A stretch of 64,000 nt of DNA. Source: Craspedostauros australis (lineage: Eukaryota > Bacillariophyta > Bacillariophyceae > Mastogloiales > Achnanthaceae). Below the pieces are notes generated by a model. It was not told the DNA's origin. It did not search any database and saw only the letters and a program-made list of their open reading frames with translations. This document shows, one piece after another, positions 10,530 to 22,042 of this stretch (positions are counted from its first letter, which is position 1; every line of letters starts with the position of its first letter). Made by a program: the position numbers and the translations under genes. The stretch covers positions 151,001 through 215,000 of the forward strand of contig JAMXDE010000030.1 of NCBI GenBank assembly GCA_026770025.1. Direction: 5' to 3'.

Positions 10530-13151
10530 ATGATGCCATCTCCATCTCCATCGTCGTCGACGCAATCCCAATCGTCGTCGTCGTCGTCGTCGTCATCATC
10601 GGCCTCATCTGGATCGACACCTGTGTCGATATCAGAGAAAGTTGCGGCGCCGCTCTCATCGTCTCCGCAGACACAAGCGCGATCTCCAACGAACAAGCAA
10701 CCGCCGCGGTCAGCGCCCAGCATGCCTCTGCGGGAGCCCTTCTTCGCGTTCGTCCCCAGCCTCCTGGCATGGATCTGCGGCATCATCTCCAATGAGGCCT
10801 CCATTGTGCAAGACGCCATCACGATGGGCCCAGGATGGTTCAAGTCCTACACGACGGAGTCAGTGATGTTCTACAAGGCCAACCCACGGACGCTACTCAA
10901 CGAAGTCGTCTCGGGTTTCACCGTCGCCATCATGCAGGTGCCGGAGTCCATCGCATTCTCCATCGTGGCTGGCGTGCCTCCGCTGAGCGGATTACAAGCG
11001 ACCTTTTGGATGGCATTCATCACCGGCATCTTTGGAGGCAAACCTGGAATGATTTCAGGTAAGTTCTACTCGACTTGTATGATACTATTTTATATTATAT
11101 TATATGACGTAATACATATTACGATGCTCCACTTGCATTCCACAGCATGATACGACTCTACCGTTACTCCGCAATGACTCTGCTATTACTCCACGATTAC
11201 TACCAGGACAAGACGCTCACCCGCTCACCCACTCACATCGCCAACGATTTCCATGCCACTCATTCACACTCCGCTGTAATACAACGATCGATACACAACT
11301 TCTCCTTTCGACCTTCTCTCTCATCTTACTCGTTCTTCAGGTGCCGCCGGTGCATTGGCCGTTGTCGTTGCGGATCTGACGCGCGACGATGGCCCGTTGG
11401 ATTATCTCACGCCAGCGCAGCGAGTCAATGCCCTCTTCTTCACCATGTTCCTCTGCGGTATCATCCAGATCCTGTTCGCTGTGTTCCGCCTCGCCAAATT
11501 CGTCAGACTGATCCCAGAAACAGCTCTCATCGGCTACATGAACGGCTTGGCCATCATCATCTTCGTCTCGGAGCTACCGGCGTTCCAATACTGCGACGCC
11601 GAGCCTCTCATCATCGACTGCACGGAAGAAGAGAAGCAATGGCTCACATTCCAAGGAGAGTTGGTCCAGACTTTGCTCACCATCACGCAAGTCATCCTTT
11701 GCATGGTCATCATGAAGTACTTCCACCTGGTGCCTGCCATTGGAGACAACATCCCATCATCGTTGGTCGCGCTGCTTGTCGGCACGGTCCTCGAGCACAC
11801 CGTGTTTCGGTTGCTGATCGGAACCGGAACCCGCATCGTAGACGAGACGGCGCCAATCAGCGGATCCTTCCCCGCCTTCGACTGGCCAGACGTTCCTCTG
11901 ACTTCCGACACGCTCACCACCATCCTCACTTACGCGGTTACCGTCGCCACCATCGGCGCTCTCGAGTCCATCCTCACTCTTAAGGCGTGCCATGAAATCA
12001 CGGACACCGTCCCCAAAGTCTCCGAATCCAACCAAGAGCTCTTCGCCCAGGGCTTGGGCAATCTGCTGAGCGGACTGACGCGCGCCATGGGCGGTGACGC
12101 AATGATGGGCCAGTCCACAATCAACCTGATGAACGGAGGAGGTCGAAGAGTCTCGTCCACGATCTGCGGCGTCTTCATGCTGCTCTTCATCGTCGCGCTG
12201 GGGCCGATCATCAATCTCATCCCCATCGCGACTCTCTCCGGGGTCCTGTTCATGGTCGTCCTGTCCACGTTCCAGTGGAAGACCTTCATGATCTTGCGCT
12301 ACGGACGCCTGGCGGATAGCATCTCCATCATCCTAGTCACGGTCATGGCCGTCTTCTTCAACGTGGCCATCGCCATTATTGTCGGGGTCGTGTTTTCTGC
12401 TCTCGTCCACGCATGGGACTCAGGTGATCACGTCCAGGGTGACATCGCTCAAAAGCAAATGATCGTCAATGGCGAAGAGAAGCAGGTGATGTACGTGCAT
12501 ATCAAGGGTGCGATCTTCTTTTCCTCAATGCACAAGCTCATCGATCTTTGCTCTCCCGAAGTCGGTCCGTCGACCATCATCCTCGATTTCCAGGACGCTC
12601 TGATCGTGGACCATTCGGCAGTCGTCGGAATCCAGGGCATCGTCCACCGAGTCGAAAAGGCGGGCAAGCGAGCGCTGCTGGTCAACCTCCCGTGCTCGAG
12701 CTGTATCATGATGCACCGGACCGGCAACGAGGACTCGCTGCGCAAGGACCTTGGGACGAGGCACGTGCTGGCCGACCTCATGTCCTCACACTTCGACGAG
12801 GAGGCGCCAGCCACCATGTCGATCGCGGAGCACATGTCTGTCGAATTCGAAATTCCGGTAGAGGTAGAAGTCCCCGACGCGGACGCCGCGTCGTCTCACC
12901 ACGAATCGCCGTTCGAGTGCCAAGGCCTCATGGATGAAACACGTGTGGGTGGCACTTTGGAAAGTCTGAAGATGTTCGATCTTGGCGTGCAGCCAATCGA
13001 TCAGGAGCTTGCTCAGCTTGGGCAGTTGCAACCGCGGTTGAACATCATCGAGAAGGATGAAGTGAGCGGAACGCGCCGTTTGCATTCCAGAATCAGCGGC
13101 ATCTCGATTCTTGGGGACGTTGATCAAGACAAGTCGGGTCCTCCAGAATAG
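10530..13151 (+). CDS. SulP/SLC26 anion transporter with STAS domain
   Basis: Join 10530..11058 and 11341..13151, 779 residues. The 282-bp intron opens GTAAGT, closes CTTCAG and sits inside a Gly codon (phase 1); splicing restores the SulP core as ...PGMISGAAGALAVV. A Ser-rich tail is followed by the membrane domain, starting near residue 70 with FFAFVPSLLAW, then LLNEVVSGFTVAIMQVPESI. Later landmarks are FVRLIPETALIGYMNGLAI, GGDAMMGQSTINLMNGGGRR and LIPIATLSGVLFMVV. A cytosolic STAS domain lies at about 635-720 (VMYVHIKGAIFFSS, STIILDFQDALIVDHSA). SulP proteins carry sulfate, bicarbonate or other anions by symport or exchange; the substrate cannot be read from sequence. The gene converges on the ABC transporter, with only 258 bp between the stop codons. 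Confidence 0.93.
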
Positions 13152-13409
13152 AGCATCACATACACACGTACACGTATTGGCACTTGCGCTTGTGCTTGCT
13201 CTTGTGCTCGCTCTTGTGCTCGTACATACATACCTGTTCATACCATACCATACCATGCGCACCAATAAGCAAATGGTCTGTATCGTAAAATACGATAATA
13301 CATAATACATGTCCTAGCAGTATCTACACTACTACCTGTAGCTCGTATAATAGTATGACAATGGTTCTCAGAGCCGGTCTACTCGTGCGCGCACCCGTAC
13401 GAGCTACGC
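13152..13409. repeat. Short spacer with tandem GCTCTTGTGCTC repeats
   Basis: 258-bp tail-to-tail spacer. It contains a degenerate 12-bp repeat (CTTGTGCTTGCT/CTTGTGCTCGCT) at about 13176-13222, an ACCAT run at about 13238-13257 and several TACGAG-type motifs. Both genes' 3' UTRs must lie here, and overlapping transcripts are likely. Confidence 0.6.
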
Positions 13410-16400
13410 TTACGATTGCAATTCGGTCATCGACAGCCGAGCGATGTCATTCAGTGCCCTCGAACTCTCCGTGCCGGTCGCGTCAACCAGTTCGGAGAAC
13501 AGGCCTCCTTGATCCAGCAACTCGAACGGATGCCCGAACTCGACCGCTCTGCCTTTGTCCATGACCAGGATGAGATCATAATCCATGATCGTGTTGAGGC
13601 GATGTGCGATAGTGATCAGTGTGGTGCCCTCGAAGCGCTTGCGCAGCATTTGCTGGATCAGCGCGTCCGTTTCACCGTCGATGCTGGCCGTGGCTTCATC
13701 CAGGAGCAAGAGCTTGGGCTTCGCCAGCAGAGCACGAGCGAGGTTGAGGAGCTGGCGTTCTCCGACGGAAAAATTGGAGCCGCCTTCTGCGACTTCAGTT
13801 TCCAACTCATTGATTGACGCCGATTCCTCAATCAGCTTCACCGTACTGAGGGCATCAAGGATGTCCTTATCATCCGCCAACCCAAACGGATCCACGCACT
13901 CCCGCAGGGTCGTGCCCGCAATAAACGGATCCTGCGGAATGATGTTCATCCCTCCCGTCCGACCACGGACGTCATTCAGACCAATGCGTGACAAGTCGAC
14001 GCCGTCCAGCATGATCTGACCGGACTCGATCTCGGTGAGGCGGAAGAGGGCGACGGTCAGGGAGCTCTTGCCCGCTCCGGTGCGTCCTACCACGCCAACT
14101 CGTTTGCTTGGCGGTATGACGAATGACAGACAGTCCAACGCCAACGGAAGACCCTGCCTGTACCTGAGACAGACGCTGCTGAATTCCACCCTGCCTTGGC
14201 TTGGCCACGACGGGGCCAGTTTCATCGACGCGTCCGTGGACATGGCCTTTTCCTGGGGGATGGTGGTCATGGCATCAACACGTTCGATGGAGGTAATGGC
14301 CGCTTCGCCTTCCGCGAAGTAATCCACGAGGAATCCCAAGGTAACTGTAAAGTTGCTGGCCCAGATGATCAGCAGCGCCGCAATTCCCGCGGTGAGATCC
14401 AGCGAATCATTGATGGTGACGATCAGAATGGAAGCGATGAGGACGATGAACGATCCGAGGATTTCGATCCGAACGCCGAGCCATCGCTGCACCGAGATGA
14501 AATTCAGCAGAGCGGAGCTCGATTTGTCTGTCGCCACGAAGAACTTGTCGATGAATGTGTCGAGCTGTGAGAAGACGCGGATGGTCGATGCGCCATCCAG
14601 ACCTTCGGAGAGCATGGCCTGGATCGGGCTACGCGCGACAGCATCGATGCGCTGGAGATCTGTGCCTGACTTTCTGTAGTGCAGCGACAGATTCCAGTAC
14701 AAGATGACGGCCGGGATGAGAGCAAACCCGATCCATGGCATGATGGTGACCATGATCGCCACGCCAGCCACGAACCAACCAGTTGCGATCATCAGGATGG
14801 ACATGGCCTCGGTCAGTGCCAGATCGATGACCTCTGTGTCGTACGTGAAGCGGTTCAGAATGCGTCCGAGGGGCGTGCTTTCAAAGTAGGAGATGGGCGC
14901 CAGAAGGACCTTGTCCAGCATGGCCGAGAACACCCGCTTGGAGCATCTCCCACCTCCGGTCACCGCCCATTCCGATCGAAACATTGTGAAGACGATGCTG
15001 GACATGATGATGACTGCGTAGACCGCGAGGTATTCGTACTGAGCTGACCGGCCTTCAATTTGGGCCGGATAGATGAAGCCAAACACCTCCACCGGCTCAT
15101 CTTCGCCCTCCGTCCATCGGGCGAGCCAGTACTCGCTTGCCACGTACGCCACTCGGTCGAGCGTCAATAGGAGAGCCTGTGTGATGATGAATGGTAGACC
15201 GCCGGCATGAGAAAACCAAAGCAACCATGTGCGAATGCTGGATAGACCATGCTTCCTCTCTTCGATTGTCATGAGCTTGTCACCGTTCTTTCCATCATCG
15301 ACGTTTCCCATTGCCTTCTTTGCATCATCTTTCGGAGAAGGCCGATGCTTTTTGCTGGTCCTGCTGGTGCCGTCGCCAGCATGGTTGGTATTTTCAGTGC
15401 TGCGGTCCTGTTCGCCACCTTCATCGTCGTCGCTATAGCCTTCCTGGACAGACGAGATGATGAATTCGACGGCGTCGTTCGTCTTGTCATCCTGACTCTT
15501 GAACTTTGACAGGTCTGACCAGGTCCCGTAGAACTTCCCTTGACCTTCCACCACCACGAAGATGTTGTCGACGCGATTCAGGAAATGCGAAGCATGCGTG
15601 ACAAGCACGATGCCGGTGTTCTTCAGCATGGAGCCCTTGGACTTGACGAGAGTGTCGAAGATCTTTCTTGCCGTTCCAGCATCTACAAGGTCCTCGGAGC
15701 ATGTCAGCGGTTGGGAAGGTGTGGATGGGAGTGAGAGTGACGACTTGAAGACGATGCAGTGAGATCAGATGAATGGGAAGCGGTGGAGAGCCTCAACGAA
15801 ACAGAGTAGAATCAAGCCTGCAACACATGGACTGGTCGGCACACACTGCAAAATCATGAATGCATATGTCTTACCGAGTGCAGAGATGGGGTCATCCATG
15901 AGAAGGAGATCAGGCTTGGCATAGATGGCCCTAGCGATGGACACGCGCTGCTTCTGCCCGCCCGACAAAGTGACACCACGTTCACCAATTTCCGTCAGGT
16001 CGCCGCTCGCGCCCAGCTGGTTGAGGTCAGGGAGCAGGCAGCACGCCTCGATCACCGTATTGTACCAGCTTGCGTCGTACGGCAGCCCGAATAGGATGTT
16101 CCCCCGCAGCGTGGTGTTCAGGACTAGCGGTGTTTGGCTCACATAGGTGGTCTTCCCGGTCCTCGAAAGCTTGGTTTGGCTGGATGACTGCACTTCGTCG
16201 ATCAATCCGCTGATGATGGTGGACTTGCCACTACCGACCGGACCCACGATTGCCAGAATCTCGCCGCGCTTCACAGAAAAATCAACGTCCGACACTGAAA
16301 ATGCGACGTTCGCTCGTGAACGTCTCGTATCGTCAAGGTCTTGACTGTCGTCGTTCTTGCCTTCACCTGCGCGCTGCGTTACTTGGCTGTCACCGATCGT

Positions 16401-18231
16401 GAACACTCCATTGTTGACCGAAAGCACGGGACTATCGCTGTCTTCATTGTCGCCTGTTGCGGATGGCTTGGCCAAGACTTTGTCATCATCCGTGTTTCGA
16501 ACGCTTCTCTGAAGGAAGCTTTCAATGCGACGGATGGACTCCAATGCCTGCGCCGCTCGGCCAATCAACCGACCGGTGTAGGAGATGGGGAAACGCAGTG
16601 CTTGGAAGAGCAGCAGGACAGCGAATGTTCGCGACGATGTTAGAACATTGCCGTCATCTACCAGGACGTAGGCCACGAACGTGGACGCGCTCGCCTGTCA
16701 CGGGTGGGGAATTGGCAGCGGGAGTGGCAGGGATAGCGACGAGAAAAGTTGGATAGAGTGCGTGGTGGAGGGTGAGCTTGTACCAGATCGGGGTGTGATA
16801 TCTTGTGTTACTTTACGGACACGAGCGTTGCACAGCATGGAACGGCACAACACGACACGACAGGGGACTTACGATCAATGGCGAGACGACGGTGATCACC
16901 AGAGACATGGCCCACCATGCGAGTTCCTTGCGGAGCAATGCATGTTCTTCGTTTCGTATCTTTTCGATTCTGCTCCTGTACTTGTCCTCGTAGCTGTTGA
17001 GTTTAGTGACTTTGATCTGCCACATGGCGTGAGGGTGAGCGAGTGGGTGGAACGAAATAGAGCAAAGCAGAATGAGAAATAGGTTGGAGCATGAGAATGT
17101 GCAAGCAAAGGAAGCGCCCGTGGTTCGATGAGGCATGGCACATGGCATGGTCACATGATGGAGGCACTGCGCCCTTCCGACACTCTCATGGCACTCTTGC
17201 ATTCGCACCCAATTGTATACAGTGCCGTACTGGTACGACTAAATACTCACTCCTTGCAGCATGGAGCTGATGACTTCGACTCGCAGGTCCGTCTTCTTGA
17301 CGCGTTCATGGCGAACCCCAAGCATCTTGGTGGCCACACGTTCCACGGCCGGCACGAAGAGAACGAGCACCAGCAGCCCAATGATAGCGGTGGGGCCGGT
17401 GATGATGATGAGGCAGATCGTGACCAAAGTGACAGAGAGAGGCATGGACCAGGCGAGGTGCGCCTCTTGGGTGACCTCGAAGAGCTTGTGCGTGTCGATC
17501 GCCACGAGCGTGTTGGTCTCGCCAGATGTGAGACCGGCACGGCCAGCAGGCGAAAGGTGCAGAATACGGTGATAGATGACACCGACGACGACCGATCGCA
17601 GCAGGATACCCGCCTTGGTCGCCAAATGGCGATGCCTGTGATTTGCCAACGCATTGAAGAAGAGACAAAGGAAGATGCCAATGGCCAGTGGCAAACCCTC
17701 CCGCTCGATCTTCTCGCCGGGATGGTCCTCCAGCAGCTTCAGCAATTCCCGCACCAGCATGGGCATCGTGACCTGGCAGAAGACGGTGGCGAGCTGGCAG
17801 AATCCCGCAGGCAGGAAGACCGGCTTCGACAAATCGAACAAGGTCCGTGTCAGCCTGTGATTATCCTCGCGGTGCTTGCGAAACAATCCATTGAATTGAT
17901 GAACAAGCTCCGATGTCCTCATGTTCGGCGGCACCGCAAACAGATCATCCTGCGTGAGCTCTTCCCCCAACATCTTGTTGCGCTGGCTGCCTTTTCGTAG
18001 CAACGGATTCATATAGGTGTAAATCCAATCGGACGGGTTGATCGATGCCCAGAGCAGCCCCGATTGCTCGACAGTATGCTCCGGCCATGGTGTGAGTACC
18101 TTCTCTGAGGATGGCTTGTGAGGTGATGGTGGACCGCTGGTTCCATTCTCCTCCCATGCCGTGGCATCACCTGCACTGTTGCAGGCCGCCGTTGTTGGGG
18201 GCTTTCGCTGATGCTGTTGGTTGGGTGCCAT
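13410..18231 (-). CDS. ABCC-type (MRP-like) ABC transporter
   Basis: Four exons on the minus strand: 18231..17251, 17016..16873, 16694..15875 and 15682..13410, giving 1405 residues. The introns are 234, 178 and 192 bp, all GT-AG (GTGAGT, GTAAGT, GTAAGA donors), and each join restores family sequence (SSMLQG+IKVTKL; SPLI+ASASTF; ISAL+DAGTARKIFD). The order is TMD1-NBD1-TMD2-NBD2. NBD1 has Walker A GPVGSGKST, signature LSGGQKQR and Walker B LLLMDD with Asp in place of the catalytic Glu, as in many ABCC proteins. NBD2 has GRTGAGKSS, signature FSVGERQ and LLLLDEATASID. The domain order and the degenerate first site fit subfamily C exporters of conjugates and organic anions. The start is the first in-frame ATG; upstream in-frame codons lack Met. 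Confidence 0.93.
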
Positions 18232-19334
18232 GCTGTGTTGGTGCTTGACGTCGGTGATGGAGTGCGAAGTGTCCACTGTGGAGTTTTTATGATCTATCGA
18301 TGTGGCTGGGCAACCATCGACTCGTCGTGCTCGTCGTCGTACTCGCAAAGGTGCTCGCAGCCCCACAGATCAATTGCACGATGGATGCTGGCACCTTTGA
18401 CTGCGTCGCCGTTGGGTGCCAATACGGGCAGCTCTGCAGTACTCTCTATCTCCCTCTCGTCCGCAATCAGTGGCCAGCACTAACAGACTGAACACGAGCA
18501 GCTCGCAAAGGGTTTGGAAATGTCTGAGAGCCCAATCGTGCCACAACAATGATGTGAGGAACACGTTGGATTTCCTTCGTTTTGCTCTTCGATTCTCCAA
18601 TCTTCAAATGAATGCTCTCTCTCTTGTCCACACGATGCGTTTGAGCCCAAGGGACGTCTTTGTGACAGACAAGTTGCTTGTGGTGTGCGGCACGAGTAGC
18701 TAGTGCAGGTGGTGGGATGACGCTGGAACTTCGGTTTGGGACCATGTTGCCTCGTCATCCCGTCGCGACCCTTGTCATCGTCCTGGGGCTTCCATCGAAG
18801 CCACACCAGAGAAATGGCCACGCGATGCACAATCCGATCTGACGCGACATAGTTGTCTTCTTGTGTGGTCGTGATGCACACGGACCGAAAAGGGGAGAAA
18901 AGTGTGATGGGTTGTGGGGAGAACAGCGGTTGGTCCAACACCCCGAGGTACTGTTGTAGACCCATTGAGGTTCTCATCTTTTTCGAAACGCAACGGACCC
19001 AATTCACACAACCACAACCAACACCAACGGCTCGCCGTGGGTGAGTGGATGTGTTCATCGACAATGCCATCGCAGGCACAAGGAAGAACACACTCCATAG
19101 CACATACGGGGACACCCAACGCATGTTCCCAGAGGTGCAAGCAGAACCAATAGAACCAACTGAAGTGGAGCGAAGTGAAGTGAAGTGACGCATCGAACTG
19201 CTCTCCTCTTTGTCCGAGTACTTCTGGAGCGCCAGGGGACCACAATTGGACCTTCCTCATTGTCCGGAGCAGCAACAGCAGCGGCAGCGGCGCCAGGCCA
19301 GGCCAAATCAAGCCGAAGTAGAGAAGGAGAAGCA
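18232..19334. other. Divergent intergenic region
   Basis: Lies between the start of the ABC transporter (-) and the first SET gene (+), so it should contain both promoters. Open frames on both strands have no recognisable domain. One CACGAGTAGCTAG motif lies near 18687. Repeated GAAGTGAAGTG near 19160-19190 lies in the SET gene leader. Confidence 0.5.
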
Positions 19335-20273
19335 ATGATTGCAACGTCTCGAATGGCCAGATTCCATCACGGCAGAATGAGCATTCTGCATTTTCTTGTC
19401 GCCGTCGTTTGCATCGCTCTCACCGTCGGCAGTGCGCACACTGACAGTGATGGCGCCACCGAAATCGAAGACACGGATGGGACTATTGATGCCAAGGATA
19501 CTTCCTTTACCAAGACCAGCGACAGCAGCATCCAGATACCGGCAGCCAACGATGTCAACGATAAAGAGCATGAAGAGAACGAGGAGGAGGAAGAGTCCTA
19601 CCACATGGACCCACCCGTTGGATACTACGACAACGGCTTGGAGATTCTCCAAGAAAATGTGTTCGTCTTGGAGGATTCCTTCGTCACATCCAACTACGGC
19701 AACAAGGAGGCCATGCGAAGTGAGATCGGGTGCTACGAACTGGAAAGTCCAGGACCCATCCATGGCGAAAAAGAATTCATGCTCCTGCGAGGTGCCTACC
19801 AGGCCATCGTGGGATCCGATGCATCCAGCCTCCAAGACATTCAGTATGGAAATGGATACGAGGTTCCCGTCTACGTCGGATATCACCCCCTCATGGGACG
19901 CGGCGTCTTTGCGAAAGCATCCATTGCGAACGGCACGAAGATCTGGGACGAGCGATACACGGGATGCTTCGAGCAAGGTTGGCAGTACCGAAACTTCCTC
20001 CTCAGCATTCCCGTGCGGTTGGCCTGCGACGTGATGGTGTGGTCCTACGTGCTGCGTTTGACGAACAATACCAAGGTGGCGATATGTACGGATCTGGACG
20101 AATCTTCCTTCACGAATCAGGCGTACTTCGAGAGCCAGGTGAATGTGTTCGAAGACCAAACGTTGGACCCGTCGCAGCTGTTCGCGGCGAGGGACATTGA
20201 ACCTGGCGAGCAGCTCATTGTGGAGTATGGTGATTTTGTCTACAGCAATGGATGGAAGCATTTCGGTCTGTGA
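19335..20273 (+). CDS. Secreted/lumenal SET-domain protein, paralogue 1
   Basis: 312 residues from ATG 19335. The N-terminus has a signal-peptide-like core (ILHFLVAVVCIALTVGSAHT, residues about 17-36). An acidic linker follows (about 75-100, with a Glu run), then a conserved domain at about 135-312. SET-like landmarks are GRGVFA (about 187), WSYVLR with TDLDESSFTNQ (about 245-265) and DIEPGEQLIVEYGDF (about 285-300). The usual RFxNHSCxPN motif is reduced to SSFTNQ, so methyltransferase activity is uncertain. The protein closely matches its neighbour at 20750 from GEKEFMLLRGAYQAIVG onward, showing a tandem duplication. The secreted location is inference from the N-terminus. Confidence 0.8.
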   Translation: MIATSRMARFHHGRMSILHFLVAVVCIALTVGSAHTDSDGATEIEDTDGTIDAKDTSFTKTSDSSIQIPAANDVNDKEHEENEEEEESYHMDPPVGYYDNGLEILQENVFVLEDSFVTSNYGNKEAMRSEIGCYELESPGPIHGEKEFMLLRGAYQAIVGSDASSLQDIQYGNGYEVPVYVGYHPLMGRGVFAKASIANGTKIWDERYTGCFEQGWQYRNFLLSIPVRLACDVMVWSYVLRLTNNTKVAICTDLDESSFTNQAYFESQVNVFEDQTLDPSQLFAARDIEPGEQLIVEYGDFVYSNGWKHFGL

Positions 20274-20749
20274 CGGAGTTACGAGTACAGTACGAAGAGC
20301 ACCCGAAAGAGCAACAAGTTGGCTTGTATTCATCTCCGGAACGAATGAGAGAGAAGAGAGGAACATGCGACGGGGCGTACGAGTAGCTAAGGTATGGCAT
20401 AAGCATTTCCGCAGTATTAGGTGTGAAATGCTGCACTGTGCTGTACTATGGAGTATGCACATACAACCACTCTACGAATATGTTGCACGAGTAGTTAGAG
20501 TCGAGTCGAGCCGAGTACTCCAGAGGGGAGGGCGCTGTGCGCGATTCTAGTTTTGTTGTTCGTAGCTCGTACTCGTTCATGTCCTTGTGGAGGAAGGAAC
20601 AACCACCCACACTCGATTCCTTGTGTCTTCGCGTCTTCGTGGAAAGATCGTGACTGCTGATGGCATGACGGCATGACGGGGAGTGAGAGCGAGAGAACAA
20701 GTGCAAGCCGGCACAGAAGACAATCACGACGACGACCACTACGGTGGCC
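20274..20749. other. Spacer between SET paralogues
   Basis: 476 bp. It holds the 3' UTR of the first SET gene and the promoter of the second. It is dense in TACGAGTA-type motifs (about 20283, 20377, 20490, 20508, 20560). No gene is seen. Confidence 0.5.
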
Positions 20750-21682
20750 ATGATGATGATGATGATGATGATGATGGGCAGGATGATGACGCCACGCTGT
20801 CTTCGGTCCTTACTTGTACACATTGTCCTCCTGATGCAGTTATGTCTCGCTCCAACTGCATGGTGCGAAGATGTCACGAGTGATGAGCCGAGCTATGGTG
20901 GAACTCAACGAAGCGCCGATCCATCGAGCGATACCAGCGATGATGGATCGATGCAGCAGCATGATGACCAGACAAGGACAGAACGCGCCGGGAGCCCGGG
21001 ACACCACGACGATGCAGAGATCGAGACATTCAACAATGGGAAAGAGGTGAATGTCGATACCATCTTTCGGTTACCTCGGTTCCCACACTTGAACACGAAT
21101 CATGGCATTCTGCCTGAGATCGGCAAAGCCATGGGCTGTGAGATTGAGGACGGCATGCCTGATCCAATCCACGGCGAGCAGGAATTCATGCTTTTGCGAG
21201 GTGCCTACCAGGCCATCGTGGGGCCTCGCGCATCCACCCTACGATCGACGCTGTATGGCAACGGATACGTTGTTCCCATCTACGTCGGCTACCATCCGCT
21301 CATGGGACGAGGCGTCTTTGCGGAAGCGCCCATCGCGTTTGGCACGAAGATTTGGGATGAGCGACACACGGGATGCTTCGAGGAGGGATGGCAGTTCCGC
21401 AACTTCCTTCTCAGCATCCCGGTCCAGCTGGCGTGCGATGTCATGATGTGGTCCTACGTTCTGCGTTTGGAAAACAACACGAAGGTGACAGTGTGCTGTG
21501 ATCTGGACGAGTCTTCCTTCACCAATCAGGCGTCCCGCACGCGCCAACTCAACGTTTACGAAGACCAGACGGTGGAACCATCGAATCTGTATGCGATCGA
21601 CGATATCGATGCTGGGGAGCAGCTGCTGACAACGTACGGTGACTTTGCATTCGCAGATGGTTGGAAGCACTTTGATCTGTGA
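20750..21682 (+). CDS. Secreted/lumenal SET-domain protein, paralogue 2
   Basis: 310 residues if translation begins at the first ATG of an ATG microsatellite (20750-20774); starts a few codons later are equally possible. A hydrophobic stretch (LLVHIVLLMQLCLAPTAWC) forms a probable signal peptide. The linker is acidic and differs from paralogue 1, while the C-terminal 180 residues are highly similar, including GRGVFAEAPIAFGTKIWDER, LDESSFTNQA and DIDAGEQLLTTYGDF. The SET signature is present but the NHSC core is again missing. The tandem same-strand arrangement points to local gene duplication. Confidence 0.78.
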   Translation: MMMMMMMMMGRMMTPRCLRSLLVHIVLLMQLCLAPTAWCEDVTSDEPSYGGTQRSADPSSDTSDDGSMQQHDDQTRTERAGSPGHHDDAEIETFNNGKEVNVDTIFRLPRFPHLNTNHGILPEIGKAMGCEIEDGMPDPIHGEQEFMLLRGAYQAIVGPRASTLRSTLYGNGYVVPIYVGYHPLMGRGVFAEAPIAFGTKIWDERHTGCFEEGWQFRNFLLSIPVQLACDVMMWSYVLRLENNTKVTVCCDLDESSFTNQASRTRQLNVYEDQTVEPSNLYAIDDIDAGEQLLTTYGDFAFADGWKHFDL

Positions 21683-22042
21683 CACTCCAAGGAAGCATGG
21701 TACATATTCGCATGAGGTATAGTACTCCCAAGCAAATTCCTCGCCTTCCTGCAGTCACACTGCAATGCATACTCGTACTCGAATGTACCAGACAGGTCAA
21801 GGTCGGCCCTCTCACGTTCCAACCAGCACAGTCGGAGCGAAATGGCAGGCTAGCTGCTTGTGACGTGGAGCAAGTATACTTTCGGCTCGTCGACTAAAGA
21901 GATTACGAGGATCATGTATTGGTAGATATTGGTAGAGTGGAAAAGCACATGACTCTAGAGAGGATTGGTACTAGAGCACGAGTATTCTACGTGCAGTGAC
22001 AAACGGATGCGTTACGGAATGGTTGCGCGCTTTGGCGCTTGC
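21683..22042. other. Intergenic, convergent 3' ends
   Basis: 360 bp between the second SET gene and the minus-strand EF-hand gene. It has CATACTCGTACTCGAATG at about 21768 and GAGCACGAGTATTC at about 21974. No gene is seen. Confidence 0.5.

Noticed and set aside
18232-18366. 45-residue Arg-rich extension of the ABC transporter
   Set aside because: The frame opens with GTG and contains no Met before 18231.
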